In this document: positions 1-12,593 of the stretch, one piece after another
How positions within the stretch are numbered: the first letter of the stretch is position 1
Layout: each line of letters begins with the position of its first letter
Assembly: GCA_963995505.1 (NCBI GenBank)
Contig: OZ023184.1
Span: forward strand, 10,122,308-10,186,307
Length of the DNA stretch: 64,000 nt
Source: Hypericum androsaemum
Lineage: Eukaryota > Streptophyta > Magnoliopsida > Malpighiales > Hypericaceae
Reading direction: 5' to 3'
The notes under the pieces: generated by a model
The model's input: only the letters and a program-made list of their open reading frames with translations
What the model was told of the DNA's origin: nothing
Databases searched by the model: none
Made by a program: the position numbers and the translations under genes

Positions 1-860
1 ATAGAAAAGGCAACGTAAGAAAGGAAAATGCAAGAAACAGCAAGAAAAGGAAAGAAAAGTAGAGAAAGGGCAAGAAAAGGTAAGATAAGGAAAGAAAAGG
101 CAAGAGAAGGCAAGAAAAAGGAAAGAAAAGGCATGATAAGGGAAGAAAAGACATGATAAGGAATGAAAAGGTAGGGGAAAGATAAGATAAGGCAGGATAA
201 GGTAAGATAAGGTAAGAAATGGCAAGAAAACACAAAAAAAGCCAATAAAAGGTAAGAAAAGGAAAGATAAGGCAAGAAAGCCAAGAAAAGCCAAGAAAAG
301 GCAGGAAAAGGTACGAAAAACCAAGAAAAGGAAAGAAAAGACAAGATAAGGCAAGGAAAGGCATGATAAGGCACGAAAAGGCAAGATAAAGAAAGATATG
401 CCAAGAAAAGGTAAGAAAAGGAAAGAAAAGGCAAGAAAAGGTAAGAAAAGGCAAAATAGGGCAAGAAAAGGTAAAATAAAGTAAGAAAAGGAAAGGAAAA
501 GGCAAGAAAAGGCAAGGAGAAGGCAAGAAAAAGGCAAGATAAGGCAAGAACAGGTAAGAAAAGGAAAGAAAAGGCAAGAAAAGGAAAGGAAATGTCAAGA
601 TAAGGAAAGAAAAGGCAAGATAAGGCAAGAAAAGGCAAGATTAGGCAAGAAAAAGCAAGATAAGGCAAGAAAATGAAAGGAGAAGGAAAGATAAGGAAAG
701 AAGAGGCATGATAAGGAAAGAAAAGGCAAGAAAATGGCAAGAAAATGCACAAAAAAGGTAAGATAAGGAAAGAAAAGGCAAAATAAGGCAAGAAAAGGTA
801 AGAAAAGGCAAGAAAAGGCAAGATAAGGCAAGATGAGGCAAGAAAAGGCAAGATAAGGAT

Positions 861-1000
861 AGAAAAGGCAAGAAAAGATAAGAAAAGGTAAGCAAAGGCA
901 AGAAAAGGCAAGAAAAGATAAGAAAAGATAAGAAAAGGCAAGAAAAGATAAGAAAAGGTAAGCAAAGGCAAGAAAAGGCAAGAAAAGTCAAGAAAAAGTA
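861..1000 (+). repeat. Local 70-bp tandem duplication inside the decamer array
   Basis: A seven-unit block (861-930) holding the rare variants AGAAAAGATA, AGAAAAGGTA and AGCAAAGGCA recurs at 931-1000, the shared variants lying exactly 70 bp apart. It shows that the array also grows by copying multi-unit blocks, which keeps the 10-bp register. Confidence 0.7.
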
Positions 1001-1999
1001 AGATAAGGCAAGAAAATGCAAGGAAAAGGCAAGATAATGAAAGAGGAGGCTTGATAAGGAAAGAAAAGGTAAGGAAAAGGCAAGCTAAGGCAAGATAAGG
1101 AAAGAAAATGCAGTAAAAGGAAAGATAAGGCAAGAAAATGAAAGAAAAGGGAAGAAAAGGCAAGATAAGGTAAGAAAAGGCAAGAAAAGGGAAGAAAAGG
1201 CAAGAAAAGGAAAGATAAGGCAAGAAAAGGTAAAAAAAGGCAAAAAAAGGTAAGGAAAAGGCAAGATAAGGAAAGAAAAGGCAAGAAAAGGCAAGAAAAG
1301 GCAAGATAAGGCTAGAAAAGGCAAGAAAAGAGAAGAAAAGCGAAGGAAAAGGCAACGTAAGGAAGGAAAAGGCAACAAAAAGCAAGAAAATGCAAGAAAA
1401 GTCCAGAAAAGGTAAGAAAAGGCAAGATAAGGAAAAAGAAGGCAAGAAAAGGTAAGAAAAAGCAAGGAAAATGCAAGATAAGGAAAGAAAAGGCATGATA
1501 AGGAATGAAAAGGCAAGGAAAAGATAAAATAAGGCAAGAAAGCTAAGAAAAGGCAAGAAAAGCTAAGAATAGCCAAGAACAGGCAAGAAAAGACAAGATT
1601 AGGCAAAGAAAGGCATGATAAGGAAAGAAAAGACACAAAAGGCAAGATAAAGAAAGATATGGCAAAAAAAGGCAAGAAAAGTTAAGAAAAAGTAAGAAAA
1701 GGCAAGAAAAGGTAAGAAAAGGCAAGATAGGGCAAGAAAATGTAAGATAAGGTTAGAAAAGGCAAGGAAAAGGCAAGAAAAAGGCAAGGCAAGGAAAGAA
1801 AAGGCAATATAAGGCAAGAAAAGGCAAAAAAAGGGAAGAAAAGGCAAGTAACGAAAGGCAAAGGCAAGATAAGGCAAGTAAAGGGAAGAAAAAGGCAAGA
1901 TTAGGAAGTAAAAGGCAAGTGAAAGCAAGAAAAGGCGAGATAGGGCAAAAAAAGGAAAGATTAGGCAAGAAAAGGCAAGATTAGGCAAGAAAATGCAAG

Positions 2000-3830
2000 A
2001 AAAGGCAAGAAAAGGAAAGAAAAGGCAAGGAAATGGCAAGATAAGGAAAGAAAAGGCAAGATAAGGCAGGAAAAGCTAATGAAATGCAAGAAAAGGCAAG
2101 ATAAGGCAAGAAAAAGAAAGATAAGGCAAGGAAAAGGAGAGAAAAGGCAAGATAAGGAAAGAAAAGGAAAGATAAGGCAAGATAAGGCAAGGAAAATACA
2201 CGATAAGGAAAGAAAAGGCAAGAAAAAGGTAAGATAAGGCAAGAAATGGCAAGAAAATGGTAAGATAACTAAAGAAAATGCAAGAAAGTCAAGATAAGGC
2301 TAAATAACGCAAGGAAAAGGCAAGATAAGGAAAGAAAAGGCAATTAAAGGGAAGATAAGGCAAGATAAGTCTATAAAAGGCAAGGAAAAGACAAGATAAA
2401 GAAAGAAAAGGCAATAAAAGGGAAGATAAGGCAAGAAAAGGAAAGAAAAGGCAATATAAAGCAAAAAAAGGCAAGAAAAGGAAAGAAATGGAAAGATAAG
2501 GCAAGAAAAGGTAAGAAAAGGTAAGAAAAGGCAAGAAAAGGTAAGAAAAGGCAAGGATAAGGCAAGATGAGGAAAGAAATGGCAAGATAAGGCAAGATAA
2601 GCAAGAAAAGGCCAGATAAGGCAAGAAAAGGCAAGAAAATGCAAAAAAAGGCAAGATAAGGCAAGAAAAGGCAAGATTAGGCTAGAAATGATAAGAAAAG
2701 GCAAGGAAAAGGCAAGATAAGGAAGGAAAAGCCAAGATAAGGCAAGAAAAGGCAAGGAAAGTCAAGGAAAGGCAAGGAAAAGGCAAGATAAGGAAAGAAA
2801 AGGCAAGATAAGGTAAGAAAAGGCAAGAAAATGCAAGGAAAAGGCAAGATAAAAAAAGAAAAGGATGATAATGAAAGAAAAGGCAAGGAAAAAACAAGAT
2901 AAGGCAAAATAAGGCAAGAAATGGCAAGATTAGGCAAGAAAAGGCAAGATAAGGCAATATAAGGCATGAAAATGCAAAAAAAGGCATGATAAGGCAAGAA
3001 AAAGCAAGATAAGGCATGATAATGCAAAAAAAGGCAAGATATGGCAAGAAAAGGCAAGATAAGGCTAGAAAGACAAGAAAAGAAAAGAAAAGCCAAGAAA
3101 AAGAAAGAAAAGGCAAGGAAAATGCAAAATAAGGCAAGAAAAGGAAAGAAAATACAAGGAAAAGGCAAGATAAGGAAAGAAAAGACATGATCAGGTAAGA
3201 AAAGGTACGATCAGGAAAGAAAAGGCAAGGAAAAAATAAGATACGGTAAAATAAGGCAAGATATGGCAAGAAAAGCCAAGAAAAGGCCAGAAAAGGTAAG
3301 AAAAGCCATAAATGGCAAGGATAGGAAAGATATGGCAAGAAAAGGCATGAAAAGGTAAGAAAAGGCAAGAAAAGACCAGAAAGGGCAAGAAATGACAAGA
3401 TAATGCAAGGAAAGGCATGATAAGGCAAGGAAAGGCAAGAAAACAAAAGAAACGAAAGGAAAAGGCAAGATAAGGGAGGAGTTGGCAAGATAAGGCAAAA
3501 AATTGTACGAAAAGGCATGAAAAGGAAAGAAAAGCCAAGAAAAGCCAAGATAAGGCAAGAGAATGAAAGAAAAGGCAAGAATCGAAAGGAAAAGGCAAGA
3601 AAAGGTAAGATAAGGCAAGTAAAGTCGAGGAAAAGGCAAGAGAAGGAATGAATAGGCAAGATAAGGCAAGAAAAGGAAGGAAAAAGAAAGATAAAGAAAG
3701 AAAAGGCAAGATAAGGCAAGAAAAGTCAAAATAAGGAATGATGAGGCAAGATAAGGCAAGAAAAGACAAGATAAGACTAGAAAAGGCAAGAAAAGATAAG
3801 AAAAGGTAAGCAAAGGCAAGATAAGGCAAG
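2000..3830 (+). repeat. 1.83-kb higher-order repeat, copy A
   Basis: This block is followed directly by a near-copy at 3,831-5,662. Marker variants keep a constant offset: AAATGGCAAG at 2,031 and 3,862, GGAAAATACA at 2,191 and 4,022, CTAAATAACG about 2,300 and 4,131 (all 1,831 bp apart), AAAAGTCAAA at 3,721 and 5,553 (1,832 bp). Around 3,239/5,081 the offset is briefly 1,842, so a roughly 10-bp indel distinguishes the copies. Edges are estimated from where shared variants stop and are good to about 20 bp. Confidence 0.85.
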
Positions 3831-5662
3831 AAAAGGCAAGAAAAGGAAAGAAAAGGCAAGGAAATGGCAAGATAAGGAAAGAAAAGGCAAGATAAGGCAT
3901 GAAAAGCTAATGAAATGCAAGAAAAGGCAAGATAAGGCAAGAAAAAGAAAGGCAAGGCAAGGAAAAGGAGAGAAAAGGCAAGATAAGGAAAGAAAAGGAA
4001 AGATAAGGCAACATAAGGCAAGGAAAATACACGATAAGGAAAGAAAAGGCAAGAAAAAGGTAAGATAAGGCAAGAAATGGCAAGGAAATAGTAAGATAAC
4101 TAAAGAAAATGCAAGAAAGTCAAGATAAGGCTAAATAACGCAAGGAAAAGGCAAGATAAGGAAAGAAAAGGCAATAAAAGGGAAGATAAGGCAAGATAAG
4201 GCTATAAAAAGCAAGGAAAAGACAAGATAAAGAAAGAAAAGTCAATAAAAGGGAAGATCAGGCAAGAAAAGGAAAGAAAAGGCAAGATAAAGCAAAAAAA
4301 GGCAAGAAAAGGAAAGAAATGGAAAGATAAGGCAAGAAAAGGTAAGAAAAGGCAAGAAAAGGTAAGAAAAGGCAAAGATAAGGCAAGATGAGGAAAGTAA
4401 TGGCAAGATACGGCAAGATAAGCAAGAAAAGGCCAGATAAGGCAAGAAAAGGCAAAAAAATGCAAAAAAAGGCAAGATAAGGTAAGAAAAGGCAAGATTA
4501 GGCTAGAAATGATAAGAAAAGGCAAGGAAAAGGCAAGATAAGGAAGGAAAAGCCAAGATAAGACAAGAAAAGGCAAGGAAAGTCAAGGAAAGGCAAGGAA
4601 AAGGCAAGATAAGGAAAGAAAAGGCAAGATAAGGTAAGAAAAGGCAAGAAAATGCAAGGAAAAGGCAAGATAAAAAAAGAAAAGGATGATAATGAAAGAA
4701 AAGGCAAGGAAAAAACAAGATAAGGCAAAATAAGGCAAGAAATGGCAAGATTAGGCCAGAAAAGGCAAGATAAGGCAACATAAGGCATGAAAATGCAAAA
4801 AAAGGCATGATAAGGCAAGAAAAGGCAAGATAAGGCATGATAATGCAAAAAAAGGCAAGATATGGCAAGAAAAGGCAAGATAAGGCTAGAAAGACAAGAA
4901 AAGAAAAGGAAAAGCCAAGGAAAAGAAAGAAAAGGCAAGGAAAGTCAAGAAAAGGCGAGGAAAATGCAAAATAAGGCAAGAAAAGGAAAGAAAATACAAG
5001 GAAAAGGCAAGATAAGGAAAGAAAAGACATGATCAGGAAAGAAAAGGCACGATCAGGAAAGAAAAGGCAAGGAAAAAATAAGATACGGTAAAATAAGGCA
5101 AGATATGGCAAGAAAAGCCATGAAAAGGCCAGAAAAGGTAAGAAAAGCCATAAATGGCAAGGATAGGAAAGATATGGCAAGAAAAGGCATGAAAAGGTAA
5201 GAAAAGGCAAGAAAAGACCAGAAAGGGCAAGAAATGACAAGATAATGCAAGGAAAGGCATGATAAGGCAAGGAAAGGCAAGAAAACAAAAGAAACGAAAG
5301 GAAAAGGCAAGATAAGGGAGGAATTGGCAAGATAAGGCAGAAAATTGTACGAAAAGGCATGAAAAGGAAAGTAAAGCCAAGATAAGGCAAGAGAATGAAA
5401 GAAAAGGCAAGAAATGAAAGGAAAAGGTAAGAAAAGGTAAGATAAGGCAAGTAAAGTCGAGGAAAAGGCAAGAGAAGGAATGAATAGAAAAGATAAGGCA
5501 AGAAAAGGAAGGAAAAAGAAAGATAAAGAAAGAAAAGGCAAGATAAGGCAAGAAAAGTCAAAATAAGGAAAGATGAGGCAAGATAAGGCAAGAAAAGGCA
5601 AGATAAGACTAGAAAAGGCAAGAAAAGATAAGAAAAGGTAAGCAAAGGCAAGATAAGGCAAG
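3831..5662 (+). repeat. 1.83-kb higher-order repeat, copy B
   Basis: Second member of the tandem pair with 2,000-3,830. It differs by scattered substitutions and a few unit-sized indels. I did not find a third full copy to either side. Nor do I recognise this unit in the 3.3-3.8-kb repeat further right, so it looks like a separate local amplification. Confidence 0.85.
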
Positions 5663-8600
5663 AAAAGGTAAGGAAATGGTAAGATAAGGTAAGAAAAGGC
5701 AATAAATGGCAAGAAATGGCCAGATGAGGAAAGAAAAGGCAAGGAAAAGGCAAGAAAAAGGCAAGATATGGAAAGAAAATTTAATAAAAGGCAAGATAAG
5801 GGAAGAAAATGCAAGAAAAGGAAAGAAAAGGAAAGATAAAGCAAGAAAAGGTAAGAAAAGGCAAGAAAGAAAATGAAAGATAAGGCAAGATAAGACAAGA
5901 TAAGGCAAGAAAAGGCAAAAAAAGGAAAGATGATGCAAGAAAAGGCAAGAAAAGAGAAAAAAAGGCAAGGAAAAGGCCACGTTAGGATGGAAAAGGCAAC
6001 AAAAAGCAAGAAAAGGCCATATACAACAAGAAAAGGCAAGATAAGGAAAGAAGAGGCAAGATAAGGCAAGAGAAGGCAAGAAAAAGCAAGGAAAAGGCAA
6101 GATAAGGAAAGAAAAGACATGATAAGGAATGAAAAGGCAAGAAAAAGATAAGATAAGGCAAGATAAGGTAAGAAAAGGCAAGAAATGGCAAGAAAAGGCG
6201 TGAAAAGGAAAGATTAGGCAAAAAAGCCAAGAAAGGGCAAGAAAAGGTAAGAAAAGGCAAGAAAAGACAATATAAGGCAAGGAAAGGCATGACAAGGCAA
6301 GAAAAGGCACGAAAAGGCAAGTTACAGAAAGATATGGCAAAAAAAGGAAAGAAAAGGCCAGAAGAGGTAAGAAAAGGAAAGAAAAGGCAAGAAAAGGTAA
6401 GAAAAGGCAAGATAGGGAAAGAAAGGTAAGATAAGGTTAGAAAAGGCAAGAAAATGCAAGAATAAGGCAAGGTAAGGAAAGAAAAGGCAAGATAAGGCAA
6501 GAGAAGGCAAGAAAAAGCAAGAAAAATGTAAGATAAGGAAAGAAAATGCATGATAAGGAATGAAAAGGCAAGAAAAAGATATGATAAGGCAAGATAAGGT
6601 GAGAAATGGTAAGAAATGGCAAGAAAAGGAAAGAAAATGCAATAAAAGGCAAGAAAAGGAAAGATAAGGCAAGAAAGCCAAGAAAAGCCAAGAAAAGGCA
6701 AGAAAAAGTAAGATAAGGCAAGGAAAAGGGAAGAAAAGGGAAGATAAGGCAAGGAAAAGGCAAGATAAGGTAAGATAAATCAAGTAAAGGCAAGGAATCT
6801 GCATGATAAGGAAGGAAAAGGCATGATAAGGAAAGAAAAGGCCAGATAAAGCAAGATAAGGCAAGAAAAGGCAAAAAAAGGCAAGAAAAGGCAAGAAAAG
6901 GAAAGATAAGGAAGGAAAAGGCAATAAAAGGGAAGATAAGGCAAGAAAATGAAATAAAAGTGAAGAAAAGGAAAGATAAACCAAGAAAAGGGAAGAAAGG
7001 GCAATAAAAGGCAAGAAAAGGAAAGATAAGGCAAGAAAGCCAAGGAAAGGCAAGATAAGGCAAGTAAAGGTAAGAAAAGCCAAGAAAAGCCAAGAAAATA
7101 TAAGATAATGCAAGGAAAGGCATGATAAGGCAAGAAAAGGAACGAGAAGCGAAGATAAAAAAAGATATGGCAAAAAAGGCAAGAAGCAAGATAGGGCAAG
7201 AAAAGGTAAGATAAGGTTAGAAAAAGGCAAGGAAAAGGCAAGAACAGGCAAGAAAAAGGCAAGAAAAAGGCAAGGTAAGGAAAGAAAAGGCAATAAAAGT
7301 CAAGATAAAACAAGATAAGGCATGAAAAGGGAAGAAAAGGCAAGAAAAGGCAACTAATGAAAGGAAAAGGCAAGATAAGGCGAGTAAAGGCAAGGAAAAG
7401 GTAAGATGAGGAAGGAAAAGGCAAGTGAAGGTAAGAAAAGCAAGATAAGGCAAGAAAAGTCAGGAAAAGGTAAGAAAAGGCAAGAAACGATAAGAAAAGG
7501 TAAGAAAAGATAAGATAAGGCAAGGAAAGGCATGATAAGGCAAGAAAAGGCAAGGAAAAGGCAAGATAAGGCAAGAAAATGCAAGAAAAGGCAAGAAAAG
7601 GTAAGGAAAAGAAAGAAAAGGCAAGGAAATGGCATGACAAGGTAAGAAAAGGCAAGATGAGGCAAGAAAAGCAATGAAAGGCAAGAAAAGGCAAGAAAAA
7701 GCAACATGAGGCAATAAAAGACAATGAAAGGCAAGAAATGGCAAGAAAAGTTAAGATAAGGCAAGAAAATGCAAGAAAAAGCATGATAAAGCAAGGAAAG
7801 GCAGTAAAAGGGAAGATATGGCAAGCAAAAGGCAAGAAAAGGCAAGATAGGGCAAGTAAAGGCGAGGAAAAGGTATGATAAGGAAAGAAAAGGCAAGGAC
7901 AAGGCAAGATAAGGCAAGAAATGGCAAGGAAATGGTTACATAAGGAAAGAAAAGGCAAAAAAAAGGCCAGATAAGGCAAGATAGGGCAAGAAAAGACAAT
8001 AAAAGGCATGGAAAAGGAAAGACAAGGAAAGAAAAGTCTATAAAAGGGAAGATAAGGCTAGAAAAGGAAACAAAAGGGAAGAAAAGGAAAGAAAAAGTAA
8101 GATAAGGCAAGAAAAGGTAAGAAATGGCAAGATAAGGCAAGGAAAGGCAAGATAAATAAGATAAGGCAAGATAAGGCAAGATAATTTAAAAAAAAAGGAA
8201 AGATAAGGCAAGAAAAGGAAAGAGAAGGCTAGAAAAGATAAGAAAAGGATAGGAAAAGGCAAGTTAAGGAAGGAAAAGCCAAGAAAAAGCAGGATAAGGC
8301 AAGTTAAGGCAAGAAAAGGCAAGGAAAGTCAAGAAAAGGCGAGGAAAAGGCAAGATAAGGAAAAAAAGGCAAGATAACGCAAAAAAGGCAAGAAAATGCA
8401 AGAAAAAGGCAAAATAAGGATAGAAAAGGCAAAGAAAAAATAAGATAAGAAAAAATAAGGCAAGATAAGGCAAGAAATGGCAAGAAAAGTCAAGATAAGG
8501 CAAGAAAAGGTAAGAAAAGGCAAAGATAAGGCAAGATAAGGAAAGAAATGGCAAGATTAGGCATGAAAAGTAAGAAAAGGCAAGATAAGGCAAGAAAATG

Positions 8601-11600
8601 TAAAAAAAGGCAAGATAAGGCAAGAAAAGGCAAGATAAGGCTGGAAAAGACAAGAAGAGGCAATGAAAAGGCAAGATGAGGAAGGAAAAGCCAAGAAAAA
8701 GCAAGAAAAGGCTAGGAAAGGCAAGGAAAGTCGAGAAAAGCCGAGGAAAAGGTAATAAAAGGCAAGAAAAGGAAAGATAAGGCAAGAAAAGCGAAGAAAA
8801 GGCAAGATAAGGCAAGAAAAGACAAGAAAAGGCATGAAAAGAAAAGAAAAGAAAAGTTAAGAAAAGGCATGATAAGGAAAGAAAAGGCAAGCAAAAGGTA
8901 AGATAAGGCAAGATATGGCAAGAAAATGTAAGAAAAGGAAAGAAAATGTAAGAAAACAAAAGGAAATGGCAAGATAAGGAAAGAAAAGGCAAGATAAGGT
9001 AAAAAAATGCAAGATAAAGAAAGAAGAGGCATGATAAGGAAAGAAAAGGCAAGGAAAAGGCAAGATAAGGATAGAAAAGGCAAGAGAGGAAAGAAAAGGA
9101 AAGATAATGCAAGAAAAGGCAAGATAAAGCAAGAAAAGGCAAGAAAAGGTAAGAAAAGGAAAGAAAAGGTAAGAAAAGGGAAGAAAAGTCAAGAAAAAGT
9201 AAGATTAGGCAAGAAAATGCAAGGAGAAGGCAAGATAAGGAAAGGGGAGGCATGCTAAGGCAAGAAAAGGCAAGATAAGGAAAGAAATGGCAAGAATAGG
9301 CAAGGAACAAGAAAAGGAAAGAAAAGGCAAGGTAAGAAAAGGAAAGAAATGTCCAGAAAAGGCCACATAAGGCAAGAAAATGTAAGATAAGGAAAGATAT
9401 GCCAAGAAAATGCAAGAAAAGGCAAGAAAATGTAAGAAAAGACAAGAAAAGGCAAGGAAATGGCAAGATAAGGAATGATATGACAAGAAAAGGCAAGAAA
9501 AGGCAAGAAAAGTAAAGAAAAGGCATGACAAGGCAAGAAAAGGTAAGAAAAGGAAAGAAAAGGCAAGAAAAGGAAAGAAAAAGGCAAGATAAGGAAAGAT
9601 ATGCCAAGAAAAGGCAAGAAAAGGCAAGAAAATGTACGAAAAGGCAAGAAAAAGTAAGATAAGGCAAGAAAATGCATGGAAAAGGCAAGATAAGGAAAGA
9701 AGAGGCAAGGAAAAGGCTAGATAAGGAAAGAAAAGGCAAGATAAGGCAATGACAAGGCAAGGAAAATGCTAGATAAGGAAAGAAAAGGCAAGATAAGGCA
9801 AATACAAGGCAAGATAAGGCAAGAAAAAGATAAGAGAAGGCAAGATATGGGCAAGATAATGAAGAAAATGCAAGAAAAGGCATGATAAGGCAAGAAAAGG
9901 CAAGAAAAGGCAAGGAAAGGCAAGATAAAGCAAGAAAAGGCAAGGAATGGCAGGAAAATAGATAAAAAGGCAAGAAAAGAAAAGAAAAGGGAAGAAAAGT
10001 AAAGAAAATGCATGAAAAGGTAAGAAAAGGCAAGAAAAGTATAGAACATGCAAGATAAGGCAAGATAAGGCAAGAAAAGGAAAGCAATGGCAAGATAAGT
10101 CAAGAAAAGGCAAGAAAAGCCTAGAAAAGGAAAGATAAGGCAAGAAAGGGCAAGATAAGGCAATAAAAGACAAGAAAATGAAAGAAAAGGCAAGGAAAAG
10201 GCATGAAAAGGAAAGAAAAGGCAAGAAAAATAAAGAAAATGCAAGAAAGGTAAGATAAGGCAAGAAAAGGCAAGGAAAAGGTATGAAAAGGAAAGAAAAG
10301 GCAAGAAAAGTAAAGAAAATGCAAGAAAGGCAAGAAAAGGCAAGATAAGGCAAGAAAGGGGTGGAAACGGGAAGAAAAGGCAAGAAAATGAAAGAAAAGG
10401 AAAGAAAAGGCAAGGAAAATGCATGAAAAGGCAAGATAAGGCAAGAAAAGGAAAGAAAAGGACAAAAAAGGTAAGAAAAGGCTATATAAGGCAAGAAAAG
10501 GAAAGAAATGGAAAGATAAGGCAAGAAAAGGGTGGAAAAGGGAAGAAAAGGCAAGGAAAGGCAAGGAAAGGCAAGAAAATGAAAGAAAAGGCAAGGAAAA
10601 TGCATGAAAAGGCAAGATAAGGCAAGAAAAGGAAAGAAAAGGTCAAAAAAGGTAAGAAAAGGCTATATAAGGCAAGAAAAGGAAAGAAAATGCAAGATAA
10701 GGAAAGAAAAGGCTGGAAAAGGCAAGAAAAGGCAAGGAAAAGGCATGGAAATGCAAGAAAAGGTAAGAAAAGGCAAGATAAGCCAAGAAAAGGCATGGAA
10801 AAGGCATGAACATGCAAGAAATGTAAAGAAAAGGCAAGATAAGGATAGAAAAGACAAGAAAAGGCAAGCTAACGCAAGAAAAAGCTGGACAAGGAAAGAA
10901 AAGGCAAGGAAAAGGCATGAAAAGATAAGAAAAGGCAAGATAAGGTAAGAAAAGGCAAGATAAGGCAAGAAAAGGGAAGAAATGGCAAGATAAGGCAAGA
11001 AAATGCATGGAAAATACATGAAAAGGAAAGAAAAGGCAAGAAATATAAAGAAAAGGAAAGATAAGGCTAGATAAGGTGAGAAAATATAAGAAAAGACAAG
11101 ATAAAGTAAGATAAGGCAAGATAAGGAAAGAAATAGCAAGAAAAGGCAAGGAAAAGGCAAGAAAAGGAAAGAAAAAGCAAGAAAAGTTAAGAAAAGGCAA
11201 GATAAGGCAAGAAAAGATAGGAAAAGGCAAGAGAAGGCAAGAAAAGGAAAGAAAAGGCATGATAAGGCAAGATAAAGCAAGAAAAGGCAAGATAAAGCAA
11301 GAAAAGGCAAGAAAAACACAAGGATAAGGCATGAAGAGGAAAGAAAAGGAAAGATAACGCAAGAAAAGGCAAGATAAGGCAAGAAATTGCAAGAAAAGGA
11401 AAGAAAATGCAAGATAAGGCAAGAAAAGTAAAAAAAAAAGGCAAGATAAGGCAAGAAAATGCAAGAATAGGCAAGATAAAGTAAGAAAAGGCAAGATAAG
11501 GCATGAAAAGGCAAGAAAAAGGCATGAAAATGCAAGAAAAGGTTAGAAAATGTAAGAAATGTATAGAAAATACATGAAAATGAAAGAAAAGGCAAGAAAA

Positions 11601-11798
11601 GTAAAGAAAATGCAAGATAAGGCAAGAAAAGGCAAGAAAAGGAAAGAAATCGCAAGATAAGGTAAGAAAAGCAACAAAATAAAGGAAAAGGCAAGAAAAG
11701 GCAAGGAAAAGGCATGATAAGTTAAAAAAAGGCAATAAAAGGCAAGAAAAGGAAAAATAAGGCAAGAAAAGGAAAGAAAAGGAAAAAAAAGTCAAGAT

Positions 11799-11803
11799 AA
11801 GGC
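11799..11803. repeat. Target-site duplication, left copy (AAGGC)
   Basis: AAGGC lies directly before the first LTR base (TGATATGAAC, 11,804) and again directly after the second LTR (18,552-18,556). Five bases is the normal TSD length for Ty3/gypsy integration. The word belongs to the satellite unit. Confidence 0.93.
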
Positions 11804-12593
11804 TGATATGAACCTCGGCAGGAGATTCACAACGGACCATGCTACTTTGGATGGAAGAGACCGCAACCCCCGAACTCGAGCCTTGCAAGAACCTTGGTCT
11901 AGAAGATCTGCAACCCAAGCAATGGAAATTCAAGAACCTATGGTCCAAGTCGAACCACGCCACAAACGATGATGGATGAATCGTTTGATAAGTGAAAAGT
12001 TTCGCTCAAGCTATGCAATCCAGCAATTAGCAAGAACACGCAAGGAGTATCTAACTCACAAAATTATCAATCTCAAAAGTTGTGTCCGTTTTATTGCTAG
12101 GAGACCTCCTTATATAGGCTCCAAAGTACCAAGGTATTCCTAAACAAGCTAACTCCTTAAAAGGAGCTCAAAGGCTGGCCAAAACTCTCTTTCCTAATCT
12201 AAGGATATTCTGGCCGAATTATTCAACTAAAATAGGAAATAATCTAAGCAAATAATATCTAATAGAATAACTAATAGTTGCACGTCCTAACAAGTAGATG
12301 CACGGCCTAAATAGGTTGATTCTTTCTGATTCTCCATGTGCGCATGCATCCAGAAGTTTGCGTGCATATCAAGCTTCCAAAATAGCCTCTATCACATGCA
12401 TGGGCTTAGCGTGGGCCTCATGCACATCCTTGCACTTGTACGCACCATCTTGAGCCCAGACTTCTTGCATTAATCCATTAAATTCTGCCTGAAACTTTTT
12501 GGCTCTTGCTCGTGTCACCGGTCCAATAGTACGTGCACTTGCCGTGAGTCTTATGGCTTGAATGTAGGTGTGTTCGTAGGTGTGCTCACATCA
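11804..12593 (-). repeat. 3' LTR of the CRM-like element
   Basis: A 790-bp repeat matching 17,761-18,551. In element orientation it begins TGATGTGAGC and ends TTCATATCA. Compared with the other LTR it has about 17 substitutions and one 1-bp indel, many of them C/T or G/A transitions. One of these makes an in-frame stop at 12,551-12,553 in the pol tail that reads into this LTR. Confidence 0.93.
12109..12116 (-). promoter_or_regulatory. TATA-box-like motif in the 3' LTR
   Basis: The minus strand reads TATATAAG in a GC-mixed context, and the motif is conserved in the other LTR at 18,066-18,073. It is a plausible core promoter position for LTR transcription. Prediction only. Confidence 0.5.

Larger units (their letters stand above)
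1..11803 (+). repeat. Decanucleotide satellite array, left block (purine strand on +)
   Basis: The whole stretch is tandem copies of a 10-bp unit, consensus GGCAAGAAAA, with frequent variants GGCAAGATAA, GGAAAGAAAA, GGTAAGAAAA, GGCATGATAA and an 11-bp GGCAAGGAAAA. The plus strand is nearly all A and G. C occurs almost only in the GGC step and T mostly in GATAA, GGTAAG or GGCATG. Variation concentrates at unit positions 3, 5 and 8. The array begins before the window and continues after the retrotransposon at 11,804. I see no gene: apparent long frames on the minus strand are repeat translations that look alike in all three frames. Function unknown; a structural heterochromatin satellite is the plain reading. 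Confidence 0.95.

Noticed and set aside
9007..9258. Short Lys/Arg/Glu-rich frames on the purine strand (also near 10,423, 10,604, 19,647, 38,919 and 46,935)
   Set aside because: Repeat translations of the purine strand (KARKGKKRQ-type). No start context or conservation beyond the repeat.
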